DNA of 37,752 nt from an uncultured Bacilli bacterium (GTDB lineage: Bacteria > Bacillota_I > Bacilli_A > RF39 > UBA660): assembly GCA_910587725.1 (NCBI GenBank), contig CAJUNG010000010.1, positions 1-37,752 on the forward strand, in the 5' to 3' direction. The notes under the pieces are model-generated. The model was not told the DNA's origin. It worked only from the letters and a program-made list of their open reading frames with translations, and did not search any database. The position numbers and the translations under genes were made by a program. Numbering within the stretch: the first letter of the stretch is position 1; every line of letters starts with the position of its first letter. Shown piece after piece: positions 16,672 through 23,552 of the stretch.

Positions 16672-16691
16672 ATTATTTCCCGGGAAATAAT
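16672..16691. other. Noc-binding site 1
   Basis: The 14-base core ATTTCCCGGGAAAT (16675-16688) is the published Bacillus subtilis Noc-binding consensus; it sits in a perfect 20-base palindrome. It starts 68 bases after the start of parS 6. Confidence 0.88.
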
Positions 16692-16786
16692 TATTTTTAT
16701 AATCATATAATGTATCGAAAAAGTATTTATCTTTATATATATATCATTTAATAATTGTGTATATCTTTTTAATATCATGTTTTATA

Positions 16787-16802
16787 TGTTTCACGTGAAA
16801 CA
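16787..16802. other. parS site 7 (exact)
   Basis: Exact parS palindrome in A/T-rich sequence. Confidence 0.95.
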
Positions 16803-17072
16803 TTAGCTATTTTAATAACTGTAATTTATCGATATATAGAGGAAAATGAATGTATATTTCATAAAAAAAATAATATTTTTGGCTCTAGATTTCTGTATAG
16901 CGGTTTTATTAAACAATAAAATATTTGTATAGGAATAGGAATTTGTGATGTTAATCTGTATTTATTAAGAATTTAAATTGGTATTCTTGTTGATACTATT
17001 TTGAGGTGTTAATTTATTATCTTTTTTAGGGTGAATGATTATATAAATCCCTTTTATAGCGAAAAGTATTTA

Positions 17073-17088
17073 TGTTTCACGTGAAACA
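17073..17088. other. parS site 8 (exact)
   Basis: Exact parS palindrome, 286 bases after site 7, the widest gap in the array. Confidence 0.95.
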
Positions 17089-17135
17089 TAGGGAAAACTT
17101 TTATTTAATCTACTTAATGTAATGTTCAGGAAAGT

Positions 17136-17157
17136 AATTATTTCCCGGGAAATAATT
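17136..17157. other. Noc-binding site 2
   Basis: Core ATTTCCCGGGAAAT (17140-17153) within a perfect 22-base palindrome. It starts 67 bases after the start of parS 8, almost the same offset as Noc site 1 from parS 6. Confidence 0.88.
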
Positions 17158-17261
17158 CTTTTAGTTTTATAAGATTATCTTAAATTAAAAAAATATAAAG
17201 ATAGGTAATCCTTGATTTATAATTATTGATAATTGAAGAATTGAAAGTTTTATGATTATTA

Positions 17262-17277
17262 TGTTTCACGTGAAACC
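17262..17277. other. parS site 9 (15 of 16)
   Basis: parS with C in place of the final A (TGTTTCACGTGAAACC). Confidence 0.92.
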
Positions 17278-17468
17278 ATTTATGGTATAAGGAAAAATTG
17301 AGGATTAATTGTTTTTTCTTTATTGTGAACTATTGAAATTATTGTGGTTTTATTTAATCGTTTCTAGATGAGTTATGCGGGACTAGTTCTCACAGGGTTG
17401 TGGATAACATTGCAAATCATTGTGGAAAACTTTTTAATATAATATTCATATGTTTCACGTGAAACATT
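17278..17468 (+). repeat. Decayed copy of the 186-base unit
   Basis: The right half keeps TGTGGATAAC (17399), TGTGGAAAAC (17421, again 22 bases on) and parS (17451, 30 bases on), with similar sequence between them. The left half is barely recognisable. This shows that the box-box-parS block is the retained part of the unit. Confidence 0.7.
17451..17466. other. parS site 10 (exact)
   Basis: Exact parS palindrome at the right end of the decayed unit. Confidence 0.95.
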
Positions 17469-17489
17469 AAATTCTATTAATAGTGTGCC

Positions 17490-17522
17490 TGTGGAAAACT
17501 CTAATATATGCTTGTGGAAAAC
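17490..17522 (+). repeat. Right bracket repeat: two TGTGGAAAAC boxes 23 bases apart
   Basis: TGTGGAAAAC at 17490-17499 and 17513-17522; counterpart of 15546-15578. Confidence 0.6.
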
Positions 17523-17546
17523 TAATCATTGTATTCTGTTTTTTAT

Positions 17547-17568
17547 AATTATTTCCCGGGAAATAATT
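17547..17568. other. Noc-binding site 3
   Basis: Core ATTTCCCGGGAAAT (17551-17564) in a perfect 22-base palindrome. It is the last element of the array, 40 bases before the SRP RNA promoter. Confidence 0.88.
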
Positions 17569-17607
17569 TGCTGTTAAAATTTTTACTTTTAACTGAATCT
17601 TTTTTTC

Positions 17608-17636
17608 TTGTAAATTATAATAAATTATTGTATTAT
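17608..17636 (+). promoter_or_regulatory. SRP RNA promoter
   Basis: TTGTAA (17608-17613), a 17-base spacer and TATTAT (17631-17636). The expected start, about 17643, is exactly where the SRP RNA closing stem begins. Confidence 0.75.
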
Positions 17637-17642
17637 TGATTT

Positions 17643-17720
17643 GTGCAATAGGTATTTATGGAACCAGGTCAGAATCGGAAGATAGCAGCCTTAACATTTA
17701 ATACTTATGTGCACTTTTTT
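17643..17720 (+). ncRNA. ffs: Small (4.5S-type) signal recognition particle RNA
   Basis: The SRP helix-8 core is present: AGGTCAGA, a GGAA tetraloop closed by C-G, then AGCAGCC (17666-17690). The ends pair: GTGCAATA..GTATT at 17643-17656 with AATACTTATGTGCAC at 17700-17714, giving a long rod with small bulges. Seven T follow (17715-17721) as terminator. It would bind Ffh and target membrane proteins. It is ~75 nt, so it lacks the Alu domain of the ~270-nt Bacillus RNA. In Bacillus the gene lies between tadA and dnaX; here it lies just before tadA. Confidence 0.9.
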
Positions 17721-17733
17721 TGAGGTGATTTTT

Positions 17734-18180
17734 GTGTATTATGAGAAATATATGGATGTCTGCTATAAGGAGAGTACAAAAGCTTATTTAAAAGGGGAAG
17801 TTCCTATTGGTGCGGTTATTGTAAAAGATGGTGTTGTTATATCTAAAGCTTATAATTTAAAAGAAACAAACAAATGTTCCTTGGAGCATGCTGAAATACG
17901 TGCAATTAGAAAGGCTTGTAAGAAATTAGATAATTGGCGCCTTTCGGGTTGTGACCTTTATGTTACTTTAGAACCTTGTCCAATGTGTGCTTCTGCGATT
18001 AGACAATCTCGAATCTCTAATATTTATTATTGTGTTAAAAGAGATAACGATTTTAATTTAGAACTTTTGTCTTCTATTTTGAAAGATGGTAGTGCAAACT
18101 GTCCAGTATCATTACAATTTGTAAACTATGATGAAAAGGCAAAAAAAATTATTCAAGATTTTTTTAAAAAAAGGAGATAA
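17734..18180 (+). CDS. tadA: tRNA(adenine-34) deaminase TadA
   Basis: TadA deaminates A34 of tRNA-Arg(ACG) to inosine. The zinc and proton-shuttle motifs are HAE in SLEHAEIRAI and PCPMC in LEPCPMCASAI. KGEVPIGAVIVKDG is the usual N-terminal strand-loop. The GTG at 17734 is taken as start because GAGGTG (17722-17727) is 6 bases upstream; the ATG at 17707 lies inside the SRP RNA stem. That gives 148 residues, near the family norm. There is no promoter between the SRP RNA and tadA, so it may be expressed by read-through. Confidence 0.93.
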   Translation: MYYEKYMDVCYKESTKAYLKGEVPIGAVIVKDGVVISKAYNLKETNKCSLEHAEIRAIRKACKKLDNWRLSGCDLYVTLEPCPMCASAIRQSRISNIYYCVKRDNDFNLELLSSILKDGSANCPVSLQFVNYDEKAKKIIQDFFKKRR

Positions 18181-18204
18181 TCCCTTTTTTTTTATTTGTT
18201 TAAT

Positions 18205-18213
18205 TGTTATAAT
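18205..18213 (+). promoter_or_regulatory. Extended -10 promoter of dnaX
   Basis: TGT-TATAAT (18205-18213), consensus extended -10 without a clear -35, giving a start near 18220 and a short leader with GGAGGTGG. A weak A/T-rich hairpin with a long T-run just upstream (about 18166-18193) may end tadA transcription. Confidence 0.5.
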
Positions 18214-18240
18214 ATCTACTAGAGATGTGGAGGTGGTATA

Positions 18241-19983
18241 TTGTCTTATCAAGCATTATATCGAAAATATAGACCTATAGATTTTAATGATGTAGTTGGA
18301 CAAGACGTAGTTGTAAAAACATTAGTGAATGCTTTGAAGAATTCTAAAACCTCACATGCTTATATGTTCTCTGGGCCTCGTGGAACGGGAAAAACAACAA
18401 TTGCAAAAATTTTAGCAAAGACAATAAATTGTTTAGATTTGAAAAATGGAATATGCTGTGGAAAATGTAAAAATTGTCTTTCTGTTTCTTCTAATGAAAC
18501 TACAGATATTATTGAAATTGATGCTGCTAGTAATAATGGTGTTGATGAGATTCGTGAGATTAGAAGTAAAATCAACCTTGTTCCTTCCGAATTAAAATAT
18601 AAGGTTTATATTATTGATGAGGTTCATATGCTTTCCATTGGCGCATTTAATGCGTTGTTGAAAACTTTAGAAGAACCACCAGAACATATTGTTTTTATTT
18701 TAGCAACAACCGATCCTCATAAAGTTCCTATTACCATTGTTTCTCGGTGTCAATGTTTTGAATTTAAAAGAATTCCTATTCCGCAAATCGTTGGTAGACT
18801 TCACTATGTTTGTGAAAAGGAAAAAATTGATATCGAAGAAGCAGTCTTGGAAAAAATCGCCAAAATATCTGAAGGTGGAATGCGAGATGCTTTAGGTATT
18901 TTGGATAAAGTCTCATCTTATTGTAGTGAAAAAATTACAATGGAGGATTTTAATCAAGTTAATGGTCTTGTTCAGAAGGATTACTTAGAAAAATTTCTAT
19001 TAATTGTTTATCAAAAAGATATTCTTCAAATATTGCAAACAATTGATGAACTTTATGACTCTGGTAAAGATTTTGTGATTTTTTGCCAAGATTTAATCGA
19101 ACTTTTAAGAGATAAAATGATTCATTATTATGTGGACCACGTCGAGGAATTTTCGATTACTTTTATTCTTGCTCTAATCGAACAATTGAACCACTTATTA
19201 ATTCATTCAAAAAGTGTTGGAAATGTTAAGATTTTATTTGAAACTTCTTTATTAGAATTTGTAGGAAACGTGGGGGAAAGTCATCAATTATCTAATACAG
19301 AGAAATCTCCTGTTTTGGAGAAAACACCGGAAAAGAAATCATTAGAAAAAAAGGAGACAGAAGAAAATAGAGAGGTTATTCCTGATTCAAATGATGAAAC
19401 GAAAAAAAAATTACCAAATGATTCGAATGCTTCTTTAGTTCAAACCCCTAATCTCGCTCGTAATCAGTCTGACGTTTTAGTCGATGATGAATATTTCTCT
19501 ATTATTATCAATAACACATTCGCAACAGCGAGAAAAGATTTATTAATGGATGTGAAGTCAAAATTATCTGTTTTATCTGATTTTGTTTTAGATAAATCTT
19601 ATGGTGCTGTCGCTTGTTATCTAATTGATTCAGAAATACGAGTAGTAGGGGAAGGCTTCATGGTTATTACTTGTAATTATGATTCTGTGTTAGAAAGAGG
19701 AATAAGTTTATTATCTACTATTGAATCCTTTATAGAAAAATTAACCGGAAAATCCTATAAAGTTGCTATTATTACTACCGCTCGTTGGAATGAAGAACGC
19801 TCTCAATTTATTCGTTTAAAAAATACAGGAGAAAAGTATGTATTGAAAGATTTGCCAGAAGTTACTTTAAAAAATGATTCAAATTTTTTAATTAAAGAGG
19901 ATGTCTTTGATTCTAATTCTGGACAAGAAACATTAAAAGAAGCAATTGCCATTTTTGGTGAAGATATTGTAAAAATAAAATAA
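18241..19983 (+). CDS. dnaX: DNA polymerase III subunits gamma/tau DnaX
   Basis: DnaX is the motor of the clamp loader. Starts at TTG (18241) 5 bases after GGAGGTGG; the protein begins SYQALYRKYRP, the family signature. Walker A is GPRGTGKTT (residues ~46-54). The zinc module has four cysteines, CCGKCKNC. Walker B is YIIDEVHML, and the sensor region carries TTDPHKVP and SRCQ. Residues ~350-400 form a charged linker, followed by a tau-specific C-terminal domain, 580 residues in all. The linker contains nine A in a row (19402-19410), a possible frameshift or slippage site for making a gamma form. Confidence 0.96.
   Translation: MSYQALYRKYRPIDFNDVVGQDVVVKTLVNALKNSKTSHAYMFSGPRGTGKTTIAKILAKTINCLDLKNGICCGKCKNCLSVSSNETTDIIEIDAASNNGVDEIREIRSKINLVPSELKYKVYIIDEVHMLSIGAFNALLKTLEEPPEHIVFILATTDPHKVPITIVSRCQCFEFKRIPIPQIVGRLHYVCEKEKIDIEEAVLEKIAKISEGGMRDALGILDKVSSYCSEKITMEDFNQVNGLVQKDYLEKFLLIVYQKDILQILQTIDELYDSGKDFVIFCQDLIELLRDKMIHYYVDHVEEFSITFILALIEQLNHLLIHSKSVGNVKILFETSLLEFVGNVGESHQLSNTEKSPVLEKTPEKKSLEKKETEENREVIPDSNDETKKKLPNDSNASLVQTPNLARNQSDVLVDDEYFSIIINNTFATARKDLLMDVKSKLSVLSDFVLDKSYGAVACYLIDSEIRVVGEGFMVITCNYDSVLERGISLLSTIESFIEKLTGKSYKVAIITTARWNEERSQFIRLKNTGEKYVLKDLPEVTLKNDSNFLIKEDVFDSNSGQETLKEAIAIFGEDIVKIK
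19402..19421 (+). promoter_or_regulatory. Candidate slippage site in dnaX with a -1 frame stop
   Basis: In-frame AAA AAA AAA (codons 388-390) is followed by TTACCAAATGA. A one-base backward slip would add I-T-K and stop at TGA (19419-19421), giving a 393-residue protein that keeps the ATPase and zinc module but loses the tau C-terminus. Dual gamma/tau products made at A-rich dnaX slippery sites are known in E. coli and Thermus. Confidence 0.4.
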
Positions 19984-20001
19984 TAGAAAAGAGGAAAATA
20001 T

Positions 20002-20301
20002 ATGAATATTCAAGCATTAATGAAACAAGCCCAAAGTTTACAAAAAGATATGATGAAAGTTAAAGATGAAATCGATCACAAAGAATTTATTGGTGAAAGT
20101 GCTTTAGTTAAAGTAGTGGTTACTGGAGATAAAAAGATTGTAAAAATTGAAATTAGCAATAAAGAAGATTTAGCGAGCGATGACTTAGAGATGCTAGAAG
20201 ATATGATTGTTGTTGCAATTAATGACGCTTATCAAAAAGTAGATAAAGAACTAGAAGCAAAGATGGGAAAATTTGGAAATGCTATTCCAAGTTTCTTCTA
20301 G
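20002..20301 (+). CDS. ebfC: Nucleoid-associated protein, YbaB/EbfC family
   Basis: A 99-residue DNA-binding dimer of the YbaB/EbfC family, which binds DNA and lies between dnaX and recR in most bacteria. It begins MNIQALMKQAQSLQKDM, the family start, then a short beta-sheet with VVVTGDKKIVKIEI, and ends in a helix with AMGKFGNAIP-like sequence. An AGAGGA ribosome site lies upstream. It is in operon with dnaX and recR. Confidence 0.93.
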   Translation: MNIQALMKQAQSLQKDMMKVKDEIDHKEFIGESALVKVVVTGDKKIVKIEISNKEDLASDDLEMLEDMIVVAINDAYQKVDKELEAKMGKFGNAIPSFF

Positions 20302-20310
20302 GAGCATGTA

Positions 20311-20907
20311 ATGTATCCAGAAAGCTTACAAAGACTTGTGGAGGCATTTAAATATCTACCTGGCGTTGGTCAAAAAACAGCAGAACGGTTTGCTTTTTGT
20401 TTAATGGAACTACCTGAAGATAAAACAGAATGCTTTTTAGAAAGCGTAAGAGATGTTAAAGAAAAAGTGCATACTTGTAAGATATGTCATAATTTAACAG
20501 AGCAAGAGATATGTTCTGTTTGCGCTGATTCTCTTCGAAATCAAGAAATATTATGTGTAGTAGAAGATGTAAAAAGTTTAATTTCTTTTGAACGGCTTGG
20601 TATTTATCATGGACTCTACTATATTTTAGATGGATTGATTTCGCCTCTTGACGGTGTAAATCCTGAAGATATTCATTTGGAGTGTTTATTAGAAAGAATT
20701 CGTAATGCTCACTTTAAAGAAATAATTCTTGCTTTTAAGCCTAGTGTAGAAGGGGAAACTACCGCATTATATATTAAAAGAGTTTTAGGAGATTTAGATT
20801 TAACAATTTCTCGAATTGCTAGTGGTATTCCTATTGGAGCGGATATGGAATATATTGACGCGATGACCTTAGAACGTGCTTTTTCAGATCGTAAGAATTT
20901 AGAATAA
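20311..20907 (+). CDS. recR: Recombination protein RecR
   Basis: RecR forms a ring clamp that with RecF and RecO loads RecA at gaps. The 198 residues have the usual length. The helix-hairpin-helix LPGVGQKTAERFAF is at the N-terminus, the C4 zinc finger is CKICHNLTEQEICSVC, and the TOPRIM segment starts CVVEDVKSL. The C-terminal GIPIGADMEYIDAMTLERAF is the family end. It starts 10 bases after ebfC. Confidence 0.97.
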   Translation: MYPESLQRLVEAFKYLPGVGQKTAERFAFCLMELPEDKTECFLESVRDVKEKVHTCKICHNLTEQEICSVCADSLRNQEILCVVEDVKSLISFERLGIYHGLYYILDGLISPLDGVNPEDIHLECLLERIRNAHFKEIILAFKPSVEGETTALYIKRVLGDLDLTISRIASGIPIGADMEYIDAMTLERAFSDRKNLE

Positions 20908-20950
20908 TTTGTCCATGCTTTCATACTCTTTACTAGAGGAGATGGAACTC

Positions 20951-21136
20951 ATGAAATTTATTGTTACGATTCTTAAAAGATTAATTCTTGGATTTGTTGT
21001 TTTGTATGGTTATAATATGATTGCAGTAAACTTTAATATGGTGATGCCAATCAATGTGGTAACTGTACTTCTTGTTAGTTTTTTAGGATTTCCAGCACTG
21101 TTTGCGTTAGTATTATTGTTCGTTCTTGTTTATTAG
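20951..21136 (+). CDS. bofA: BofA-like membrane protein
   Basis: In Bacillus, BofA holds the SpoIVFB protease inactive in the outer forespore membrane until sigma-K is needed. From the ATG at 20951 (AGAGGAGAT 8 bases upstream) the protein has 61 residues and two hydrophobic segments. Its MPINVVTVLLVSFLGFPAL stretch matches the BofA pattern of PIN-x-VT then LG-[IF]-P-[GA]. The location after recR is the BofA position in Bacillus (only yaaL is missing). It is shorter than the 87-residue Bacillus protein at the N-terminus. The role in sporulation here is inferred. Confidence 0.85.
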   Translation: MKFIVTILKRLILGFVVLYGYNMIAVNFNMVMPINVVTVLLVSFLGFPALFALVLLFVLVY

Positions 21137-21151
21137 TAGTGAGGTGGTAGT

Positions 21152-22036
21152 TTGTTTGATGCATATAAAGAGATACAAAGTCAATTCTTTCATGAAATTT
21201 ATCAATCTGTTGTAGAGAATCAAAGAATTTCTCATGCTTATTTTATTGAGACGAAAGGATTTTCTGATAGTGAAAACTTTGTTTTAAGTTTTGCAAAGTT
21301 TTTGTTATGTTCTCATCATTTTACTAATTTTGATGCATGTGAGAATTGTAATTTATGTCATTTAGTAGATGAACAGATAGACTCCAATCTTCTTGTTATT
21401 AGACCTGAAGGGCTTTGGATTAAAAAGAATCAAGTCGAATTTGTTAAAAATCAATTTAGTAGAACGACTTTAAATGATACACCTCAAATTTATATTATTA
21501 TGGGAGCAGACAAGTTAAATAAAGAAGCAGCTAATTCTATTCTCAAATTTTTAGAAGAACCAGAAAAAGGAATTATTGCGATTTTGGTTGCAGAAAATAA
21601 ATATCAAGTTCTTTCTACGATTTTGTCTCGCTGTCAGATTCATACTTTGACTCATCAGGAAAAAAATAATATAGAAAACGACACTTTTGCTAATCTTTAT
21701 TCTTTTTTATGTAGGATAGAAGAAGAAAAAGAACATACGATTTGTTATTTACGAGAACTTTGGCATGAGAAATATAAAAATAAGGAAACAGTGATGCAGG
21801 CTTTTCAAGATTTGGAACGTATTTACTTAGATATTTTAGATTTTAAAGTAAAAGGTAAGACGAGTTATTCGAATTATCTCAATGATGTAAAAAGTATTGC
21901 TAACAATCACTCAGTAGAAGAGATTATTCGGAAAATCAAAGTAATTGTTTCTACAAAGGAAGCAATCCACTATAATGCAAATTTATCATTACTTATGGAC
22001 AAGTTTATTATTGACTATGTAGGAGGTGTTTCATAA
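21152..22036 (+). CDS. holB: DNA polymerase III subunit delta' HolB
   Basis: HolB is the non-motor AAA+ subunit of the clamp loader. The 294-residue product has CENCNLC as zinc module, ADKLNKEAANSILKFLEEP as the sensor I region and ILSRCQIHTL as the SRC motif. As usual for delta', it lacks a proper Walker A. The start is TTG (21152) after GAGGTGG; no ATG fits. Its stop overlaps the ricT start by one base. This order, holB-ricT, is kept in Bacilli. Confidence 0.93.
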   Translation: MFDAYKEIQSQFFHEIYQSVVENQRISHAYFIETKGFSDSENFVLSFAKFLLCSHHFTNFDACENCNLCHLVDEQIDSNLLVIRPEGLWIKKNQVEFVKNQFSRTTLNDTPQIYIIMGADKLNKEAANSILKFLEEPEKGIIAILVAENKYQVLSTILSRCQIHTLTHQEKNNIENDTFANLYSFLCRIEEEKEHTICYLRELWHEKYKNKETVMQAFQDLERIYLDILDFKVKGKTSYSNYLNDVKSIANNHSVEEIIRKIKVIVSTKEAIHYNANLSLLMDKFIIDYVGGVS

Positions 22037-22836
22037 TGGTTCGTTTAGTTTTTGTTCGCTATGAAAATAATACAGTAGATTACTTTTTACCAGAAGATGT
22101 TGTGGTTAAAAAGAAAGATTCTGTGATTATTTCAACACCTCGTGGGTTACAGTTTGGAACAGTGATTACAGATAGCAAAGAATATGAAGAAAAAAATGCT
22201 CCTGTAAATGTTTATTCAATCAAACGTCTTGCCACAAAAGAAGATGAAAAACAACATTCGAAGAATTTAAAAGATGCTTCTATTGCTATGAAAAAGGCGG
22301 AAGAGCTTGTAAGTTCTTTGGATTTGCCAATGAAGATTACTTCTGCATTTTATACTTTTGAGAGAAATCAGTTAATCTTTAATTTTACAGCTGAAAACCG
22401 TGTGGATTTCCGTGAGCTTGCTAAACGTCTTGCACAAGTTTACCATACAAGAATTGAATTACGTCAGATTGGTGTTCGTGATAAAGCGAAAGAAATTGGT
22501 GGATTAGGTCCTTGTGGAAGATTTCTTTGTTGTAGTTTGTTTTTAACTGATTTCGATAGTGTATCTATTAATATGGCAAAAAATCAGAATATCGCATTAA
22601 ATCCAAATAAAATTAATGGAGTTTGTGGGAGACTTTTATGTTGTTTGAAATATGAAGATGAACAGTACCGTGAACTTCGTAAAGAATATCCTAAAGTTGG
22701 ACAAATTGTTAAGATTAATGATGTAAAAGGGAAAGTTAGCTCTGTTAATTTACTTACGGGAAATCTTGTTTTGGAGCTTCCAAACAATTCTTTAGTAACG
22801 ATAAAGTGGGATGAACAAAATGGAAGTATTGAATGA
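22036..22836 (+). CDS. ricT: PSP1-domain protein RicT (YaaT)
   Basis: RicT (YaaT), with RicA and RicF, forms the Fe-S protein complex that acts with RNase Y and supports the phosphorelay to Spo0A in Bacillus. The 266-residue protein has the PSP1 domain in its middle, with the cysteine signatures LGPCGRFLCCSLF and GVCGRLLCCLKYE that supply the cluster ligands. The ATG overlaps the holB stop. The last codons overlap the start of the next gene. Confidence 0.94.
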   Translation: MVRLVFVRYENNTVDYFLPEDVVVKKKDSVIISTPRGLQFGTVITDSKEYEEKNAPVNVYSIKRLATKEDEKQHSKNLKDASIAMKKAEELVSSLDLPMKITSAFYTFERNQLIFNFTAENRVDFRELAKRLAQVYHTRIELRQIGVRDKAKEIGGLGPCGRFLCCSLFLTDFDSVSINMAKNQNIALNPNKINGVCGRLLCCLKYEDEQYRELRKEYPKVGQIVKINDVKGKVSSVNLLTGNLVLELPNNSLVTIKWDEQNGSIE

Positions 22837-23539
22837 TTTACTTGGCTATCGAAATATGAAGATATACCAAAATCCTGATTGGTTTAGTTTTTCTTTAGAT
22901 TCTGTTTTATTACCTAATTTTATTACGATTCCAGCAAAGTGCCAAAATATTATTGATCTTGGAACAGGAAATCTACCCATTCCTTTAATTTTATCTACAA
23001 AAACTAAGGCATCAATTACCGCTGTTGAAATTCAAAAAGATGTTTACGAATTAGCAAAGAAAACTTGTGAAATGAATCATTTAGAAGAACAGATTACTAT
23101 ATTGAACGATGATATTAAACATTTGAAGAACATATATTCACCAGATAGCTTTGATGTCGTTTTATCTAATCCGCCATATTTTCCTTATCATGAATCTTCT
23201 AATTTAAATGATAATCCTCATAAAACAATTGCTAGACATGAAGTGATGATTACATTAGAAGAGCTTATTGCAACGGGAAGTTATTTATTGAAAAATCGTG
23301 GTTACTTCGGAATTGTGCATCGTACAGAACGACTTATGGACATTATTTTTTTATTTCAGAAAAATAATATCGAAGTAAAGCGGATTCAATTAGTTTATCC
23401 AAAAGTAGGAAAAGAATCTAATATGGTCTTAGTCGAGGGAATTAAAAATGGTAATCGTGGATTAAAGTTTTTACCACCTATCTATGTTCACGAAGAGGAT
23501 GGGAGTTATCGTGAGGAAATATTAAAATTATTTCAATAA
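22820..23539 (+). CDS. tRNA A37 N6-methyltransferase-like protein (TrmN6/YabB family)
   Basis: A SAM-dependent methyltransferase of the TrmN6 (YfiC) family, which methylates A37 of tRNA-Val in E. coli. SAM motif I is IIDLGTGNLPIPL and the catalytic N-P-P-Y motif is in VLSNPPYFP (target: exocyclic amino group of adenine). The N-terminal DLLGY...IYQNPDWFSFSLDSVLL is typical. It is 239 residues from the ATG at 22820; the ATG at 22811 is also possible. Both lie inside the end of ricT. The Bacillus homologue is yabB in the same position. The exact substrate here is not proven. Confidence 0.9.
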   Translation: MEVLNDLLGYRNMKIYQNPDWFSFSLDSVLLPNFITIPAKCQNIIDLGTGNLPIPLILSTKTKASITAVEIQKDVYELAKKTCEMNHLEEQITILNDDIKHLKNIYSPDSFDVVLSNPPYFPYHESSNLNDNPHKTIARHEVMITLEELIATGSYLLKNRGYFGIVHRTERLMDIIFLFQKNNIEVKRIQLVYPKVGKESNMVLVEGIKNGNRGLKFLPPIYVHEEDGSYREEILKLFQ

Positions 23540-23552
23540 GGAGGGGATATCG

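Larger units (their letters stand above)
15532..17640. other. 2.1-kb non-coding centromere-like region: parS array, Noc sites and DnaA boxes
   Basis: No credible ORF lies here. The stretch is strongly A/T-rich and carries ten parS palindromes (8 exact, 2 with one end mismatch), three exact Noc-binding-site palindromes and sixteen DnaA-box-like 10-mers, all sixteen in the same orientation. parS start-to-start steps are 186, 186, 184, 188, 165, 180, 286, 189 and 189 bases, so a ~186-base rhythm persists even where sequence between the sites is not similar. ParB/Spo0J would load here; DnaA and Noc binding are strongly suggested by exact consensus matches. The region is 7.5-9.5 kb right of the oriC unwinding element. 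Confidence 0.92.
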
